Of a stretch of 64,000 bases of DNA, positions 40,036 through 49,500 are shown piece after piece. The notes beneath the pieces are model-generated. The model ran no database searches. It saw only the letters and a list, made by a program, of their open reading frames with translations, and was not told the DNA's origin. Location of the stretch: positions 186,001-250,000 of the forward strand of contig CBDBGD010000007.1 of NCBI GenBank assembly GCA_965205235.1, given 5' to 3'. Source of the DNA: CBDBGD01 sp965205235. Its GTDB lineage: Bacteria; Chloroflexota; Dehalococcoidia; Lucifugimonadales; UBA1127. How positions within the stretch are numbered: position 1 is the stretch's first letter; every line of letters starts with the position of its first letter. A program made the translations under genes and the position numbers.

Positions 40036-40644
40036 CTATCGAAGCTTCTTGTCACGTCTTCCCTTGCGTGGAGGTGATGAGGGCCTGTCTCGGGGCCGCA
40101 CCCGGCCCAGAGCGTGAGGTCCCCTGTCCTGGCCCTCTCTGCGTGAAGGTGACGAGGACCGGTTTCGGGTCCGCCTCTCGCCCAGACCGTGGAATCTTCC
40201 GTAGATGAGAAGGAAAACACCGACCCAGAAGAGTATGACTGCCAGCGTTGCGACGACCGCGCCGTTTCGGAAGATGATCTGGAGTGCCAGGGCGGGAACG
40301 ATCAGAGCAACCCCGATGGCAATGCTGGCCAGCCCCCATCTGTCCGGCCAGCCCCAGTGCGCAGTCCTCGACACATACTTGGCAAGAAGGCGCTTCGACA
40401 TGCCAGTCGCAGCAGCACGACGACGGGAGTCCGCAAAGACGACAGTCGCCAGTCCGGCCAGAAAGACCATTCCGCCCAGCGTCCTGATTGCTGCACCTAT
40501 ACCAACGGACTCTTCCTCCAGGATCCAGCCGAGCGCAACCAGTAGTATCCCAAACACCACCCCGACTGCTCCAAGACTCTCAGTCGATCTCGACTCTTGG
40601 AGAGAAGCAAGAATCCTGGCCGCACTCATCTTCAGTGGGTGCAT
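40036..40644 (-). CDS. Membrane protein with basic repeat tail
   Basis: 202 aa from ATG 40644 (CGGAGAGC upstream); a longer in-frame version begins at 40710. Four hydrophobic segments in the first ~150 residues, then an arginine/serine/proline tail built from two copies of a ~50-bp direct repeat (RTRNRSSSPSR and RPRDRPSSPPRK). The basic tail is probably cytoplasmic. Its promoter carries the MarR-type motif at 40750-40768. Confidence 0.6.
   Translation of the reverse strand: MHPLKMSAARILASLQESRSTESLGAVGVVFGILLVALGWILEEESVGIGAAIRTLGGMVFLAGLATVVFADSRRRAAATGMSKRLLAKYVSRTAHWGWPDRWGLASIAIGVALIVPALALQIIFRNGAVVATLAVILFWVGVFLLIYGRFHGLGERRTRNRSSSPSRREGQDRGPHALGRVRPRDRPSSPPRKGRRDKKLR
40066..40192. repeat. 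Imperfect 50-bp direct repeat in membrane protein tail
   Basis: GCGTGGAGGTGATGAGGGCC (from 40066) and GCGTGAAGGTGACGAGGACC (from 40141) begin two ~50-bp copies offset by 75 bp, both ending in CGCCCAGA/GGCCCAGA-type sequence. The repeat keeps the reading frame. Confidence 0.6.
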
Positions 40645-40749
40645 GTCTGCTCTCCGACGGCGTTCGCCAGCCTGACGACGCCATTCGACACGGAAGGCAG
40701 GTGACTTCACCGCAAATCTGCCTTCTCTTCAGCCTTCTCTTCACTGGAT

Positions 40750-40779
40750 ACTATATTGCAGATGCAAAACACACGCAAC
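40750..40779 (-). promoter_or_regulatory. Promoter with MarR-type operator motif ahead of membrane protein gene
   Basis: On the minus strand: TTGCGT (-35, 40774-40779), 17-bp spacer, TATAGT (-10, 40750-40755). The motif TTTGCATCTGCAATATAGT covers 40750-40768 and contains the perfect inverted repeat TTGCA-TC-TGCAA. It is 106 bp upstream of ATG 40644. Confidence 0.6.
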
Positions 40780-40949
40780 GCAGGTACGAGTACCTCTCCT
40801 CCATACATGAAGAGCGGGAAGAACGTGGGCTCGGGCAGTCATTCCGGCCAGGGACGCCCAGGTTGCTGTGATGAATCGAGCTGGTTGGGGAGGCGGCGAG
40901 AGGTTGGGCGACTAGCTGACAGGGCCGCGGGGCCCACTCGGGGAACGCC

Positions 40950-41456
40950 CTAACCGCTACTGTTTAACTCCCCCTCGGATCTCCCCTCGACACTGCCAAG
41001 CTCTTGCAGTCCCGTCTGCAGGTTGTGGTGTATCTTCCTCGTGACGTCGAGAAAGACCCTCTTCTCGTCCTCGCCGATCCCGACATTGACTAGGCCGTTG
41101 AGGTCCTGATGGGACTCGACCAGCCGGGGCATCAAGTCCCATCCGCCTTCCGTCAGCTCCAAATGCACGACGCGCCGGTCGGCGCATGGGCGCGTACGCC
41201 GGATCAGGCCCTTCTCGACCAGCCTGGCCACATGGCGGCTTATCGAGGCTTGGTCCAGGCGTATTGCGTCCACCAACCTCTCGGTAGTGTTCGCCTGGTT
41301 TCGCGAGCAGTACATGAGAATGGCGATCTGGACGGGACCTATACCGAAGGGAGCGAGTGCCTCCCTGGACAGCCTGGTCAACATAGCCGTCATGCCGGCC
41401 GCCAGGTACCCCAGAGCGGGAAGTATCTCCTCGTCGCGTGTCATGAAATCGCTCAT
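40950..41456 (-). CDS. MarR-family transcriptional regulator
   Basis: 168 aa from ATG 41456 (GGGGAGACGGTG upstream; earlier in-frame codons lack a binding site). Winged helix-turn-helix: TTERLVDAIRLDQASISRHV is the recognition region and RTRPCADRRVVHLELTEGG the wing. Dimerisation helices flank it. The inverted repeat at 41543-41560, 87 bp upstream, is a likely autoregulatory site. The related motifs at 35852 and 40750 make the kinase triad and the membrane protein probable targets. Confidence 0.87.
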   Translation of the reverse strand: MSDFMTRDEEILPALGYLAAGMTAMLTRLSREALAPFGIGPVQIAILMYCSRNQANTTERLVDAIRLDQASISRHVARLVEKGLIRRTRPCADRRVVHLELTEGGWDLMPRLVESHQDLNGLVNVGIGEDEKRVFLDVTRKIHHNLQTGLQELGSVEGRSEGELNSSG

Positions 41457-42012
41457 CACCGTCTCCCCAACAGGATTCTTTAGCTCGTATTCTACCCTAC
41501 GGCAGCTTCTTGAAACAGTATTGACACGCAATTCCATCCTTAATTGCATAGCAATGCAATATTTCTATGCGATACTACCGATGGAATCAGGTCTGGACAC
41601 AGGAAGTGGCGCGAGGTCCGCTGGTACCCGAGGCGGTGTTCGCCGGCGCCCATGGCGAGTGGGTTAACCCGGCCCAGCTCACCCGGGCGGTCCAGTGCCC
41701 TGGGAAAGGCGGAGCTTGGGGAGCTCAGGCGGCCGACGCCTTCGCCCGGCGATGGAGGAGTAGCGCGGACTAAGCGTGGCCAGCAGAGCCTGGGGGGCTC
41801 GGGGGCAGACCTTCCTCCCCAGGCTTCATGGCAACGCAGGGGCCCCGCCGTTTCAAAGCGTCGTCGGGGACCCCTGCGGAGCCTGGGGCAAGTCTGGAAA
41901 CCCGTAATCTTCCTTCGCCCTAGGCTCCTAACGTGGGGCGGGGGTCCCACCAAGAGCGCCGGGGCGGGGCCCCCGCTGGACCTTGGGTCACGGAGCCCCA
42001 GGGGAGGCCGTA
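41457..42012. other. Gap upstream of marR, no clear gene
   Basis: 556 bp. The left part is AT-rich, with a -35-like TTGACA at 41521 and the palindrome at 41543-41560. The rest is GC-rich; a short frame from ATG 41567 (MRYYRWNQVWTQ, 68 aa) has no ribosome binding site. A loose inverted repeat GCAGGGG ... CCCCTGC near 41835-41876 could be a terminator or RNA structure. Confidence 0.45.
41543..41560. promoter_or_regulatory. MarR-type palindromic operator
   Basis: ATTGCAT-AGCA-ATGCAAT, two perfect 7-bp arms. It sits upstream of marR in an AT-rich patch and shares the TTGCA half-site with the motifs at 35852-35870 and 40750-40768. Confidence 0.6.
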
Positions 42013-42111
42013 ATGGTAGACAACCTGGCGCTGGTCGGCGTAGTCGTCGGCGCCCTGCTGTTCGGGGTCCTCGTGCTCCTGTACCTCGACTCCAGGAGCG
42101 GTGGCGGGTGA
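42013..42111 (+). CDS. 32-aa single-pass membrane peptide
   Basis: ATG 42013 follows GGGGAGGCCGTA. Reads MVDNLALVGVVVGALLFGVL then VLLYLDSRSGGG: one membrane helix with a short hydrophilic end. Precedes another membrane protein by 23 bp, so the two may be an operon. Function unknown. Confidence 0.5.
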   Translation: MVDNLALVGVVVGALLFGVLVLLYLDSRSGGG

Positions 42112-42134
42112 GACCGGCGTGACGGAGGGTGCAA

Positions 42135-42425
42135 ATGCGAGACGTCCTGGACACTCTGCAACGAACCCAGGGGCAGCGGGTGGCCCGGCTCCTCCTGTGG
42201 GGCGGCTTGGCGCTGATCCTGTCGGGCCTGAGCTTCCTGTACACCGGCTACCAGGACGCGATCAGCAACGTCCTGAACGAGATAGCCTTCTGGTCCGAGT
42301 CGGAGAGGAACGAGAACGTTAAGGCGTACATCTTCATCGGGGAGTGGCTGTTCAAGCTCGGGGTGCTGAGTATCATCCTGGGGTCCTTGGTGAAGGCCCT
42401 AGCCCGCCCCAGTCGGGAGGAGTAG
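42135..42425 (+). CDS. Small two-helix membrane protein, unknown
   Basis: 96 aa from ATG 42135 (GGAGGGTGCAA upstream; GTG 42129 is in frame). Two hydrophobic segments (LLLWGGLALILSGLSFLYTG and GVLSIILGSLVKAL) flank an acidic loop (WSESERNENVKA). No family recognised. Confidence 0.6.
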   Translation: MRDVLDTLQRTQGQRVARLLLWGGLALILSGLSFLYTGYQDAISNVLNEIAFWSESERNENVKAYIFIGEWLFKLGVLSIILGSLVKALARPSREE

Positions 42426-42431
42426 CGACCA

Positions 42432-42841
42432 ATGCAGGGGGACATGGAGTTCATTAACACCATCCTGCAGGGCATCGCCTCCAAGCCCGTGACATTTGTC
42501 GGGGTGGGGAACCTAGCACACGAACGGAAAACCGCTGTTGCCCTTGGCCTTGACCCGACCTGCTGGCCCGAGGCCAGCGACGACATTCTCTGGCTAGGGA
42601 ACACACAGGAGGAAATCGAGGAGCACCTGCGGCTGCTGGTTAAGGCTGGTTTTCTGCAGGAAGGAGGAGTGACCTAGTCGCTGGTTTGAGCGCTTTTCGT
42701 CTGACGAATGAGGGGCATGAGTACACAAATATGATCAGCCGCCCGGACGTCTGGGAGAAGATCGTGGAGCTTGCATCGAAACCGACCACCCTCACCGAGA
42801 TATTTCGATTGACCAGACAGATTCTGAGCTCTTCGCAGTAG
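42432..42841 (+). pseudogene. DUF2513 gene broken by a -1 frameshift
   Basis: The first frame (42432-42677) reads MQGDMEFINTILQGIASKP up to EEIEEHLRLLVKAGFLQEGG, the N-terminal part of DUF2513. It stops at 42675. The -1 frame continues with SAFRLTNEGHEYTNMISRPD then VWEKIVELASKP, the C-terminal DUF2513 signature (LTxEGHxxxxxIxxxxVWxK), to a stop at 42841. A single base change near 42660-42680 would restore a ~136-aa protein. It could be a true lesion, a sequencing error or programmed slippage. Confidence 0.72.
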
Positions 42842-42852
42842 CCGGAGACAGT

Positions 42853-43302
42853 GTGAGCTTCCCACAGCGAACAAAGGGTTTGGATCTTAGCCGACGCCGA
42901 AAGCGCACGCCGCCAGCAGAGCCGCGACCGCCGCGACAGCGTCGCGCGCCCCGACCGGCGCTGGACGACGACGCGTTCGGCGCGCGGCTGATGACGGCTC
43001 GGCGGCGGGCGGGGCTGACGCAGGCGGAGATGGCGCAGGCCTTGGGCCGGGACCGCAGCCTGATCTCCCACCTGGAGCGCGGCCACACGGGCAAGACGAC
43101 GGAGGTCTTGCGCAGCGTGTCCAAGCAGCTAGGAGTGTCCGCCGACTACCTCCTGGGCCTGACCGACTCGCCGGTGAACTCCGTTAGCGAGATGCGGAAG
43201 CTGTACGAGTCGGTGCGGGCGCTGCTGGAGGAGTCGGGCGGGAAGATCGAGGAGCTGACGGCGGCGATTCGGGAGCTGAACGGGCGGATTGGGGGGGGCT
43301 GA
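42853..43302 (+). CDS. XRE-family regulator with coiled-coil tail
   Basis: 149 aa, GTG 42853. A basic, proline-rich N-terminus precedes an XRE helix-turn-helix (ARRRAGLTQAEMAQALGRDR then SLISHLERGHTGKTTEVLRS, LGVSADYLLGLTD) at about 45-105, then a short coiled coil (VRALLEESGGKIEELTAAIR). A DNA-binding repressor of phage/plasmid type. Follows the broken DUF2513 gene by 11 bp. Confidence 0.8.
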   Translation: MSFPQRTKGLDLSRRRKRTPPAEPRPPRQRRAPRPALDDDAFGARLMTARRRAGLTQAEMAQALGRDRSLISHLERGHTGKTTEVLRSVSKQLGVSADYLLGLTDSPVNSVSEMRKLYESVRALLEESGGKIEELTAAIRELNGRIGGG

Positions 43303-43389
43303 GGCTGCGCCCGTTCGTGGTGAGGCTCTCGAACCATTAACGGGGGCGGGGGCGGCTCTTCGACGGTCTCAGGGCGAACGGGGGGCTGT

Positions 43390-43575
43390 GTGGCGGAGGG
43401 AGAGCGGATCAACCTGCTGCTGAAGGTTCGGAACAAGTTCTGGGACTACCCTGAGGCCGTGCAGCAACTGGAGGAGTGCCTCCCGGCGGTCGCCTACGAA
43501 CGCCTGGGCCAATGCCCTGTGTACGGCCTGCCTAATAGCACCGCCCACGGCCAGCCCCGCCACGATGGAGGGTGA
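43390..43575 (+). CDS. Small protein, doubtful
   Basis: 61 aa from GTG 43390. Helical N-terminal two thirds (LLLKVRNKFWDYPEAVQQLE, ECLPAVAYERLG), then an unstructured end. No good ribosome binding site. It may be the partner or remnant of the XRE locus, or chance. Confidence 0.35.
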   Translation: MAEGERINLLLKVRNKFWDYPEAVQQLEECLPAVAYERLGQCPVYGLPNSTAHGQPRHDGG

Positions 43576-43738
43576 CGACGGCGGACGACGAGCGCGTGGT
43601 GCAGACGAGGCGGTCCGCAGGATCAACGGGAGCGGTGGGAGCTCCAGAATCGCATGGTCCTCAGGCGTTCCTGGTGATGGCAGGGGTAGTCAGTACCGAA
43701 GGCTGCCCAGCGCTCAGCGCTCCCGCGTCTCCGAGCTC

Positions 43739-46240
43739 CTACTGGGCGTTGCTGCCGGGAGGAGCCTCTGCCGCCACGCTGCTCCGAGGCATGCGATAGC
43801 CGATCCGAGGCTCGGTGAGGATGTAGCGGGGTTGGCCCGCCTCGTCTCCCAGCTTGCTCCGCAACCTCGTCACGATGGTGCGAACGAGCCCCGAGTCCCC
43901 GGAGTGGCCCACGCCCCAGACACGCAGCAGCAACTGGTCGTGGGTCAACACCATGCCCCCGTGGGCCGACAGCTCGTGGAGCACCGCGTACTCGGTGGCG
44001 GTGAGCTCCACCGGACTCTCGCCCAGGGTCACCCGGCGCTCGGCGTAGTCGATGCGCAGGTCCTCCAGCAAGTAGGGCCTGGACTGCGCCGCCCGGCCCA
44101 GCCCGGCACGCTGGCGCATCGCCGCCCGTATCCTCGCCGCCAGCTCCGATGGGGAGAAGGGCTTTACCACGTAGTCCACGGCCCCCATGTCCAGGGCCTT
44201 CGTGACCAGCTCCTCCTGCCCGTAGGCGGAGACGAAGATCACCGGCACGTCGCTTGAGGCCATGATCTCCCGCATCAGGCCGATGCCGTCGCCCCCCGGC
44301 AGCATGAGGTCCATGAGCACCAGGTGAGGCCGCTCCTCCTCCACCAAGCGCGCCGCCTCCGCCAGGTCCCCGGTGACCACCGGGTGGAAGCCCTCCCGGG
44401 TCAGGACGTCTCGGAGCTGCCGCAGCGCCTCGGGGTCGTCGTCCACCGCCAGGACCCGCGTCAGCTGCCGCGAAGTCCGGCGAGAGCGTGGCACTGGTGC
44501 GGTAGAGACGGGCTCCGCGGCCGGAATGGTGAAGGTGATGGTGGCGCCACGGCCCGTCCCTTCGCTCTCGGCCCGAATGCGTCCTCCGTGGGCCTCTACG
44601 ATGCCCCGGCAGATGGCGAGGCCCAGCCCCGACCTCGCCTGGTCGCGCCCCTGACCAATGCCGTCGCTGCTGGAGAGCCTGCGGAAGAGATGGGGCAGCA
44701 GCTCGGCCGGGATTCCCTGTCCCATGTCCGACACGGAGACCGCCACGTGAGCGCCTTGTAGCTCGACGTTCACCCCGATTGGAGAAGCCTCGCCCGAGTG
44801 CCTGGAGGCGTTGGAGAGCAGGTTGCCCAGCACCTGCACGATGCGCCGCCGGTCCGCCATCACCTGAGGAAGCTCCGGCTCGAAGACGACCTCCAGGCTG
44901 TTCCTGCCGCCGCCTCTCATGAAGGCGCTCCGTGCCTCGTCCACCAAAGCGGCCACGTCCGAGGGCTCCGGGAAGACCGACAGCGTGCCCGTCTCGATGC
45001 GGGCCACGTCCAGCAGGTCGCTGATCATGCCCCGCATCAGGTCGGCCTGGTCGGCGATGATGCGGAAGAACTGGCGCATCTCCGCCGGGTCCAGGGACGT
45101 GCCCTCGTCCATCAGGGTGGTCGCCGAGCCCCGGATGGACGTCAGGGGCAGCCGCAACTCGTGGCTCACCATCCCCAGGAACTCGGCCCGCAGCCGCTCC
45201 AGCTCCTCCAGCCGGGTCAGGTCCTGCATGGTCACCACGTAGGATTCCACCTCCCCGCTTGCCGAGCGGATGGGCGTGGCGTTGACCAGGGTGGTCACCG
45301 ACCTCCCGTCGGGCAGCTCCACAGTGATCTCCTCGGCGCGCACCGTCTCGCCGGGGCGAAGGGCCTCGGCCAGGGGGAGCTCCTGCAGCGACACCTCCCG
45401 CCCGTCGGCCCTCCTCAGGGTGAGGGTCCCCAGTATCCGCTCCACCGACCCGTCGGGGGAGAGCAGGCCCCCCACAATGCGCCTCGCCTCCCGGTTCAGG
45501 GATTTCACCGTCCCGCTGGTGACATCGAACACCACCACTCCGACCGGGGCGGTGTCCACCAGGGTCTCCAGGTCCGCCCGGACCTGCCGCTCCTCCCGGT
45601 GGCGGCGGGCGTTGGCGATGACCAGCGCCACCTGGGAGGCAAACATCACCAGGGTCTCCTCGTCCTCCCTGCCGAACTCGCCGCTTCCCTCGTCCCTGGC
45701 CAGGAAGATGTTGCCCATCCTTGAGCCGCCCCGGACTACGGGCGCGCCCAGGAATGCTCCCACCGGCACGGGGGAGCGCAGCTCGGGCAGCCCCTGCTCC
45801 CGGATGTGGCCCAACAGGTCCGGGACGCGCAGCGGCGCGTCCATCCCGCCCAGGTAGTCGAAGAACCGCATGGCGTCGGGCATGTCCCACATCAGCCCCG
45901 CTTCCTCCGCGTCCAGGCCCGACGACAGGAAGTCCTCGATCTGCCCTGACTCGTCCAGGAGGATGATAGCCCCGTAGCTGGCCTCCGTCAGGGCGCGGGC
46001 CGAGTCCAGCGCCTCCTGGAGCACCGTGTCCAGGTCCAGGCTCTCGTTGATGCGGAGACTGGCTTCGCTGAGCCGCGACAGCCGGTTGCCTCGCACCGGG
46101 CTCTCCGGGTCCACGCAGCCGGTTCCCTCGATGTTCTCACCTCCTTGAATGGAGACGCCTGTAGGACCATTCGGACTGCATTCTACCCCGTAGAGGCCAT
46201 TCGAAACAATAATGACACATTGATTGGGCCCTAATTGCAC
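43739..46240 (-). CDS. One-protein two-component system: GAF-PAS-HisKA-HATPase-REC-winged helix
   Basis: Up to 833 aa. GAF-like domain (about 60-210), PAS (about 220-345), HisKA with FLGMVSHELRLPLTSIRGSA (phosphorylated histidine), HATPase N/G boxes (LGNLLSNASRHSG, SDMGQGIP, SGLGLAICRGIVEAHGG), receiver with LVLMDLMLPGGDG (phosphorylated aspartate) and K in YVVKPFSP, then an OmpR-type winged helix (ELTATEYAVLHELSAHGG, VRTIVTRLRSKLG). The kinase, receiver and DNA-binding output are all in one chain. The start is uncertain: AAGGAGGTGA lies near 46140, so translation may begin well inside this frame. Divergent from the giant surface gene, its likely target. Confidence 0.85.
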   Translation of the reverse strand: MQLGPNQCVIIVSNGLYGVECSPNGPTGVSIQGGENIEGTGCVDPESPVRGNRLSRLSEASLRINESLDLDTVLQEALDSARALTEASYGAIILLDESGQIEDFLSSGLDAEEAGLMWDMPDAMRFFDYLGGMDAPLRVPDLLGHIREQGLPELRSPVPVGAFLGAPVVRGGSRMGNIFLARDEGSGEFGREDEETLVMFASQVALVIANARRHREERQVRADLETLVDTAPVGVVVFDVTSGTVKSLNREARRIVGGLLSPDGSVERILGTLTLRRADGREVSLQELPLAEALRPGETVRAEEITVELPDGRSVTTLVNATPIRSASGEVESYVVTMQDLTRLEELERLRAEFLGMVSHELRLPLTSIRGSATTLMDEGTSLDPAEMRQFFRIIADQADLMRGMISDLLDVARIETGTLSVFPEPSDVAALVDEARSAFMRGGGRNSLEVVFEPELPQVMADRRRIVQVLGNLLSNASRHSGEASPIGVNVELQGAHVAVSVSDMGQGIPAELLPHLFRRLSSSDGIGQGRDQARSGLGLAICRGIVEAHGGRIRAESEGTGRGATITFTIPAAEPVSTAPVPRSRRTSRQLTRVLAVDDDPEALRQLRDVLTREGFHPVVTGDLAEAARLVEEERPHLVLMDLMLPGGDGIGLMREIMASSDVPVIFVSAYGQEELVTKALDMGAVDYVVKPFSPSELAARIRAAMRQRAGLGRAAQSRPYLLEDLRIDYAERRVTLGESPVELTATEYAVLHELSAHGGMVLTHDQLLLRVWGVGHSGDSGLVRTIVTRLRSKLGDEAGQPRYILTEPRIGYRMPRSSVAAEAPPGSNAQ

Positions 46241-46521
46241 GCCTGTTAAATGTTGTCGTGGGATGATATCTCAGGAGTGTGCCCGTCGACGGGAGGAATT
46301 AACTTGGCTTCCGAATGTGGGGACGAACGTCCAGTCCGGTAGCCCATTGCCCGTCGGTGGCGGAGGGCGCAGCCATCCGGCCAATCAAGTGATTTCAGGG
46401 CGATACGTTCAATGGTATTCGGGATGCCAAGGGCGATGTCCGGTTCAAGGATTAGGCCGATGGCCGCGCGCCTTCGCACCCTGTTGTTCACCCCCCCCCC
46501 CCGACTTACAGGGGCGGCGCG
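46241..46521. other. Divergent promoter region of sensor and giant surface gene
   Basis: 281 bp. The left end is AT-rich, with TTGATT and TAAATG about 17 bp apart (46219-46246) as a candidate plus-strand promoter, leaving a ~270-nt leader. The leader is GC-rich and ends in a 12-C tract just before the start codon. No gene is supported. Confidence 0.45.
46491..46502 (+). repeat. Homopolymeric 12-C tract upstream of giant gene
   Basis: Twelve consecutive C residues end 19 bp before ATG 46522, inside the leader and next to the ribosome binding region. Such tracts change length readily during replication. Confidence 0.9.
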
Positions 46522-49500
46522 ATGATCGGCGTACTGAAGAAGCCGCTGCCGCGGCTGTTGGCGATAGCCATCGCGCTGGTTGCCGTCCTCGCACTCTTCG
46601 CCATCGAGCAGGCCAGCGCGCAGGAAAACGCGCCTCCGGCCATTTCCTCCGCCACCATCTATCAGAACACGCTGGACGTATTTTACGACCGGGACCTGGA
46701 CGAATCCCAGGTTCCCCCGCTGAGCGCCTACGTCGTCCGTATCAACAGCAATCTTACGGACATAACTTCGGTTGCCGTCTCCAGCCGGAAGGTTACCCTG
46801 ACCCTGGAGGACTCCGCCGAGGACGCGGATGACGACGTCAGGCTCACCTACCGGGCCAATGCGCAGCCCACCCTCCGCAGCGCCGCCGGCGTCAACGCCG
46901 AAACCGTCCGCAACCACCCGGTGTCGGTGCTGACCGCGGGGGTCGTGGAGCCGGAGCCCACCCCGGAACCCGAAGCTGCCGAGCAGGTCTCGGGCCAGGC
47001 GGCCGACGACTTCGTGCCGACCGGATTCAGCGCATCCCTGCTGAACAATGGTGTTCGATTCACCTGGAACCCGCCAAGCAGCGGAACCGTCAAGAACTAT
47101 GAGCTCCGATGGGATACCGACTCGCACCTGGTAGACACCACCGACGTAGAAACTGTTGCCGGGGACGCGGACCACCTACGAGTAGACGTGAGGCAGGGCG
47201 CAGGGTTTACGGTCTGGGCGCAGGTCAGGGCACAGGCCTCGGACAACTCTTGGGGTCCTTGGTCGTACGTGCTCAAGGGCACCGGCAACGCCCCTGGCAG
47301 CCGTCTAAAGCCAGCTAAACCGAACGCGCCGAGCCTTGTCGGAGGCGACGGAAAATTGACGGTCACCTGGACCGCCCCGGCGGACAACGGGAACTCCATT
47401 ACGAGGTACAAGGTGCGCCACCGGAGGGCCGGCACGACGGACTGGACGGAGTTCAGGAACGCCTGGAGGATTGCCGACGGCGGCGACCTGTCCTACGTCA
47501 TCTCGGGTCTGACCAATGGCGTGTCGTACGAAGTGGGGGTTCAGGCCGACGGTCTCGCAGGCTCCAGCCCCTGGTCGGAGAGCACTACCGGCACTCCGAG
47601 CGACGAAGTGCCCCCGGCCGTGCCCGACGGCTTCTCCGCAGCCCGGGGCAACACCAACACCAGCCTCTTCCTGCGGTGGAATCACAAGACCGGGGCGACC
47701 AGCTACCACATTCAATACGCCAGAAATTCCACCTTCACAATTGGCGTGGGAACGACGGACGTCTCCGTCCCGGCAGAGCCTCCCACACAGATGACCCACT
47801 ACCTCGACGGCCTGATGACCTCAAGGCAATACTTTATCCGGGTTGCGTCGGAGAACGCCGGCGGTCGCAGCGGCTGGTCGGCCGTCGTGCAAGAACGGCC
47901 ACGCAACGTGGCCGTCGTCGAGCCGGTGGCGGCCAGCGTCGCCGAGGGAGACGCGGCCCAGTTCCGTTTTTCGCTCAGCCCGTCGAACCTGGAACGAACC
48001 ATCACCTACGACATCGCGATGAGTGGAGACTTCGGCGTCCGCGCCGCCACCGGCCGCACCATCACCCTAACCGGCTCCGAGACACTGGACCTCGCCACCA
48101 CGGACGACGTCTCGACAGAGCCGGACGGGTCGATCACCGTAACGATTACGGGAGTCTCGGGCAACGACTACTTGCTTGGCACACCGGGCAGCGCCACGGT
48201 CGCGGTGCAGGACGCCGGAGCGCCCGGCCTGCCCGTGGCCGTGCCCGACGGCTTCTCCGTAGCCTATGGCAACACCCACACCAACCTCTTCCTGCGGTGG
48301 AACCACAAGACCGGGGCGACCAGCTACCACATTCAATACGCCACCGATAGCGCCTTCACAACGGGCGTGGGAACGGCGGACGTCTCCGTGCCGGCGGAGC
48401 CTCCCACACGGATGACCCACTACCTCGGCTTGCCGACCAGAACGCCGGACAGAACGCAATACTGGATCCGCATAAAGTCGGAGAACGCCGACGGCGGTCG
48501 CAGCGACTGGTCAGCCGTCAAATCAGAATGGCTCAGCGATGTGGTCGTCGTCGAGCCGGTGGCGGACAGCATCTACGAAGGAAGCGCGGCCCAGTTCCGT
48601 TTTTCGCTCAGCCCGCGGGTCGAACCAGACCGAACCATCACGTACCGCATCGCCGTGGACGGAGACTTCGGCGTCAGCGCCGCCACCGGCCGCACCATCA
48701 TCGTAGACGGCACCACCGGCACCGGAACCATCACCCTCGCCACCACGGACGACGTCGCGACAGAGCCGGACGGGTCGATCACCGTAAGGATTACGGCCAT
48801 CTCGGGCCACAGATACTTTTTCGGCACACCAAGCAGCGCCACGGTCGCGGTGAAGGACGCCGGGCTGGGGCCGACGGCCACCGTCGCGGCTGACAGCGCC
48901 ACCGTCACCGAGGGCGCCGCCGCCGGGTTCACGGTTACCCTGAGCCGCGCCCCGCTGGCCGACGTGGCCGTGAGCTACGGCATCACGGTGGACGGGGATT
49001 ACGGCGTCAGCGCCGCCACCGGCCGGACGGTGGCCATCAGCTCCGGCGCAACCACCGGGACCATCACCCTCCCCACCACCGACGACAGCGTGGGCGAGGC
49101 CAACGGCAGCGTCACCGTCACCCTGGCGACGGGCACGGGCTACGTCGTGGGCACGGGCAACTCGGCCAGCGTAAACGTGATCGACGACGACGCGGACATC
49201 ATTCCCACCAACTTCAGGGCGGAAGTTCGCCCCAACGGCCTGCGCTACAGGTGGAATGCGCCGAGCAGCGGGACCGTAAGGGCGTATGAGCTCCGGTGGG
49301 ATCGCGATCGCGACCCGGAAACCGGCGCAACCACCGTGTCTCTTGAATCCAGCACTCTCCGACATGACCTGCTGCGAGGCACAAACGCCCTAGTCTCCGC
49401 ACAAGTCAGGGCCCAGGATGACTCGGACGGCACGTGGGGCCCCTGGACGCACGTGCTGTATGGAGTTGGCAACTTTGAGGCCAACCGCAGGGTACCCGAC

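Noticed and set aside
41544..42122. 192-codon plus-strand frame upstream of the small membrane genes
   Set aside because: No ribosome binding site, proline/arginine/glycine-rich, and begins inside the candidate MarR operator.
43623..45890. 755-codon frame overlapping the sensor kinase on the same strand
   Set aside because: Glycine/arginine-rich out-of-frame translation; the kinase, receiver and winged-helix motifs are all in the other frame.
46241..46521. c-di-GMP-type riboswitch in the giant gene leader
   Set aside because: Some GC-rich stems and a CGCAGCC patch are present, but the conserved riboswitch core and tetraloop arrangement are not.
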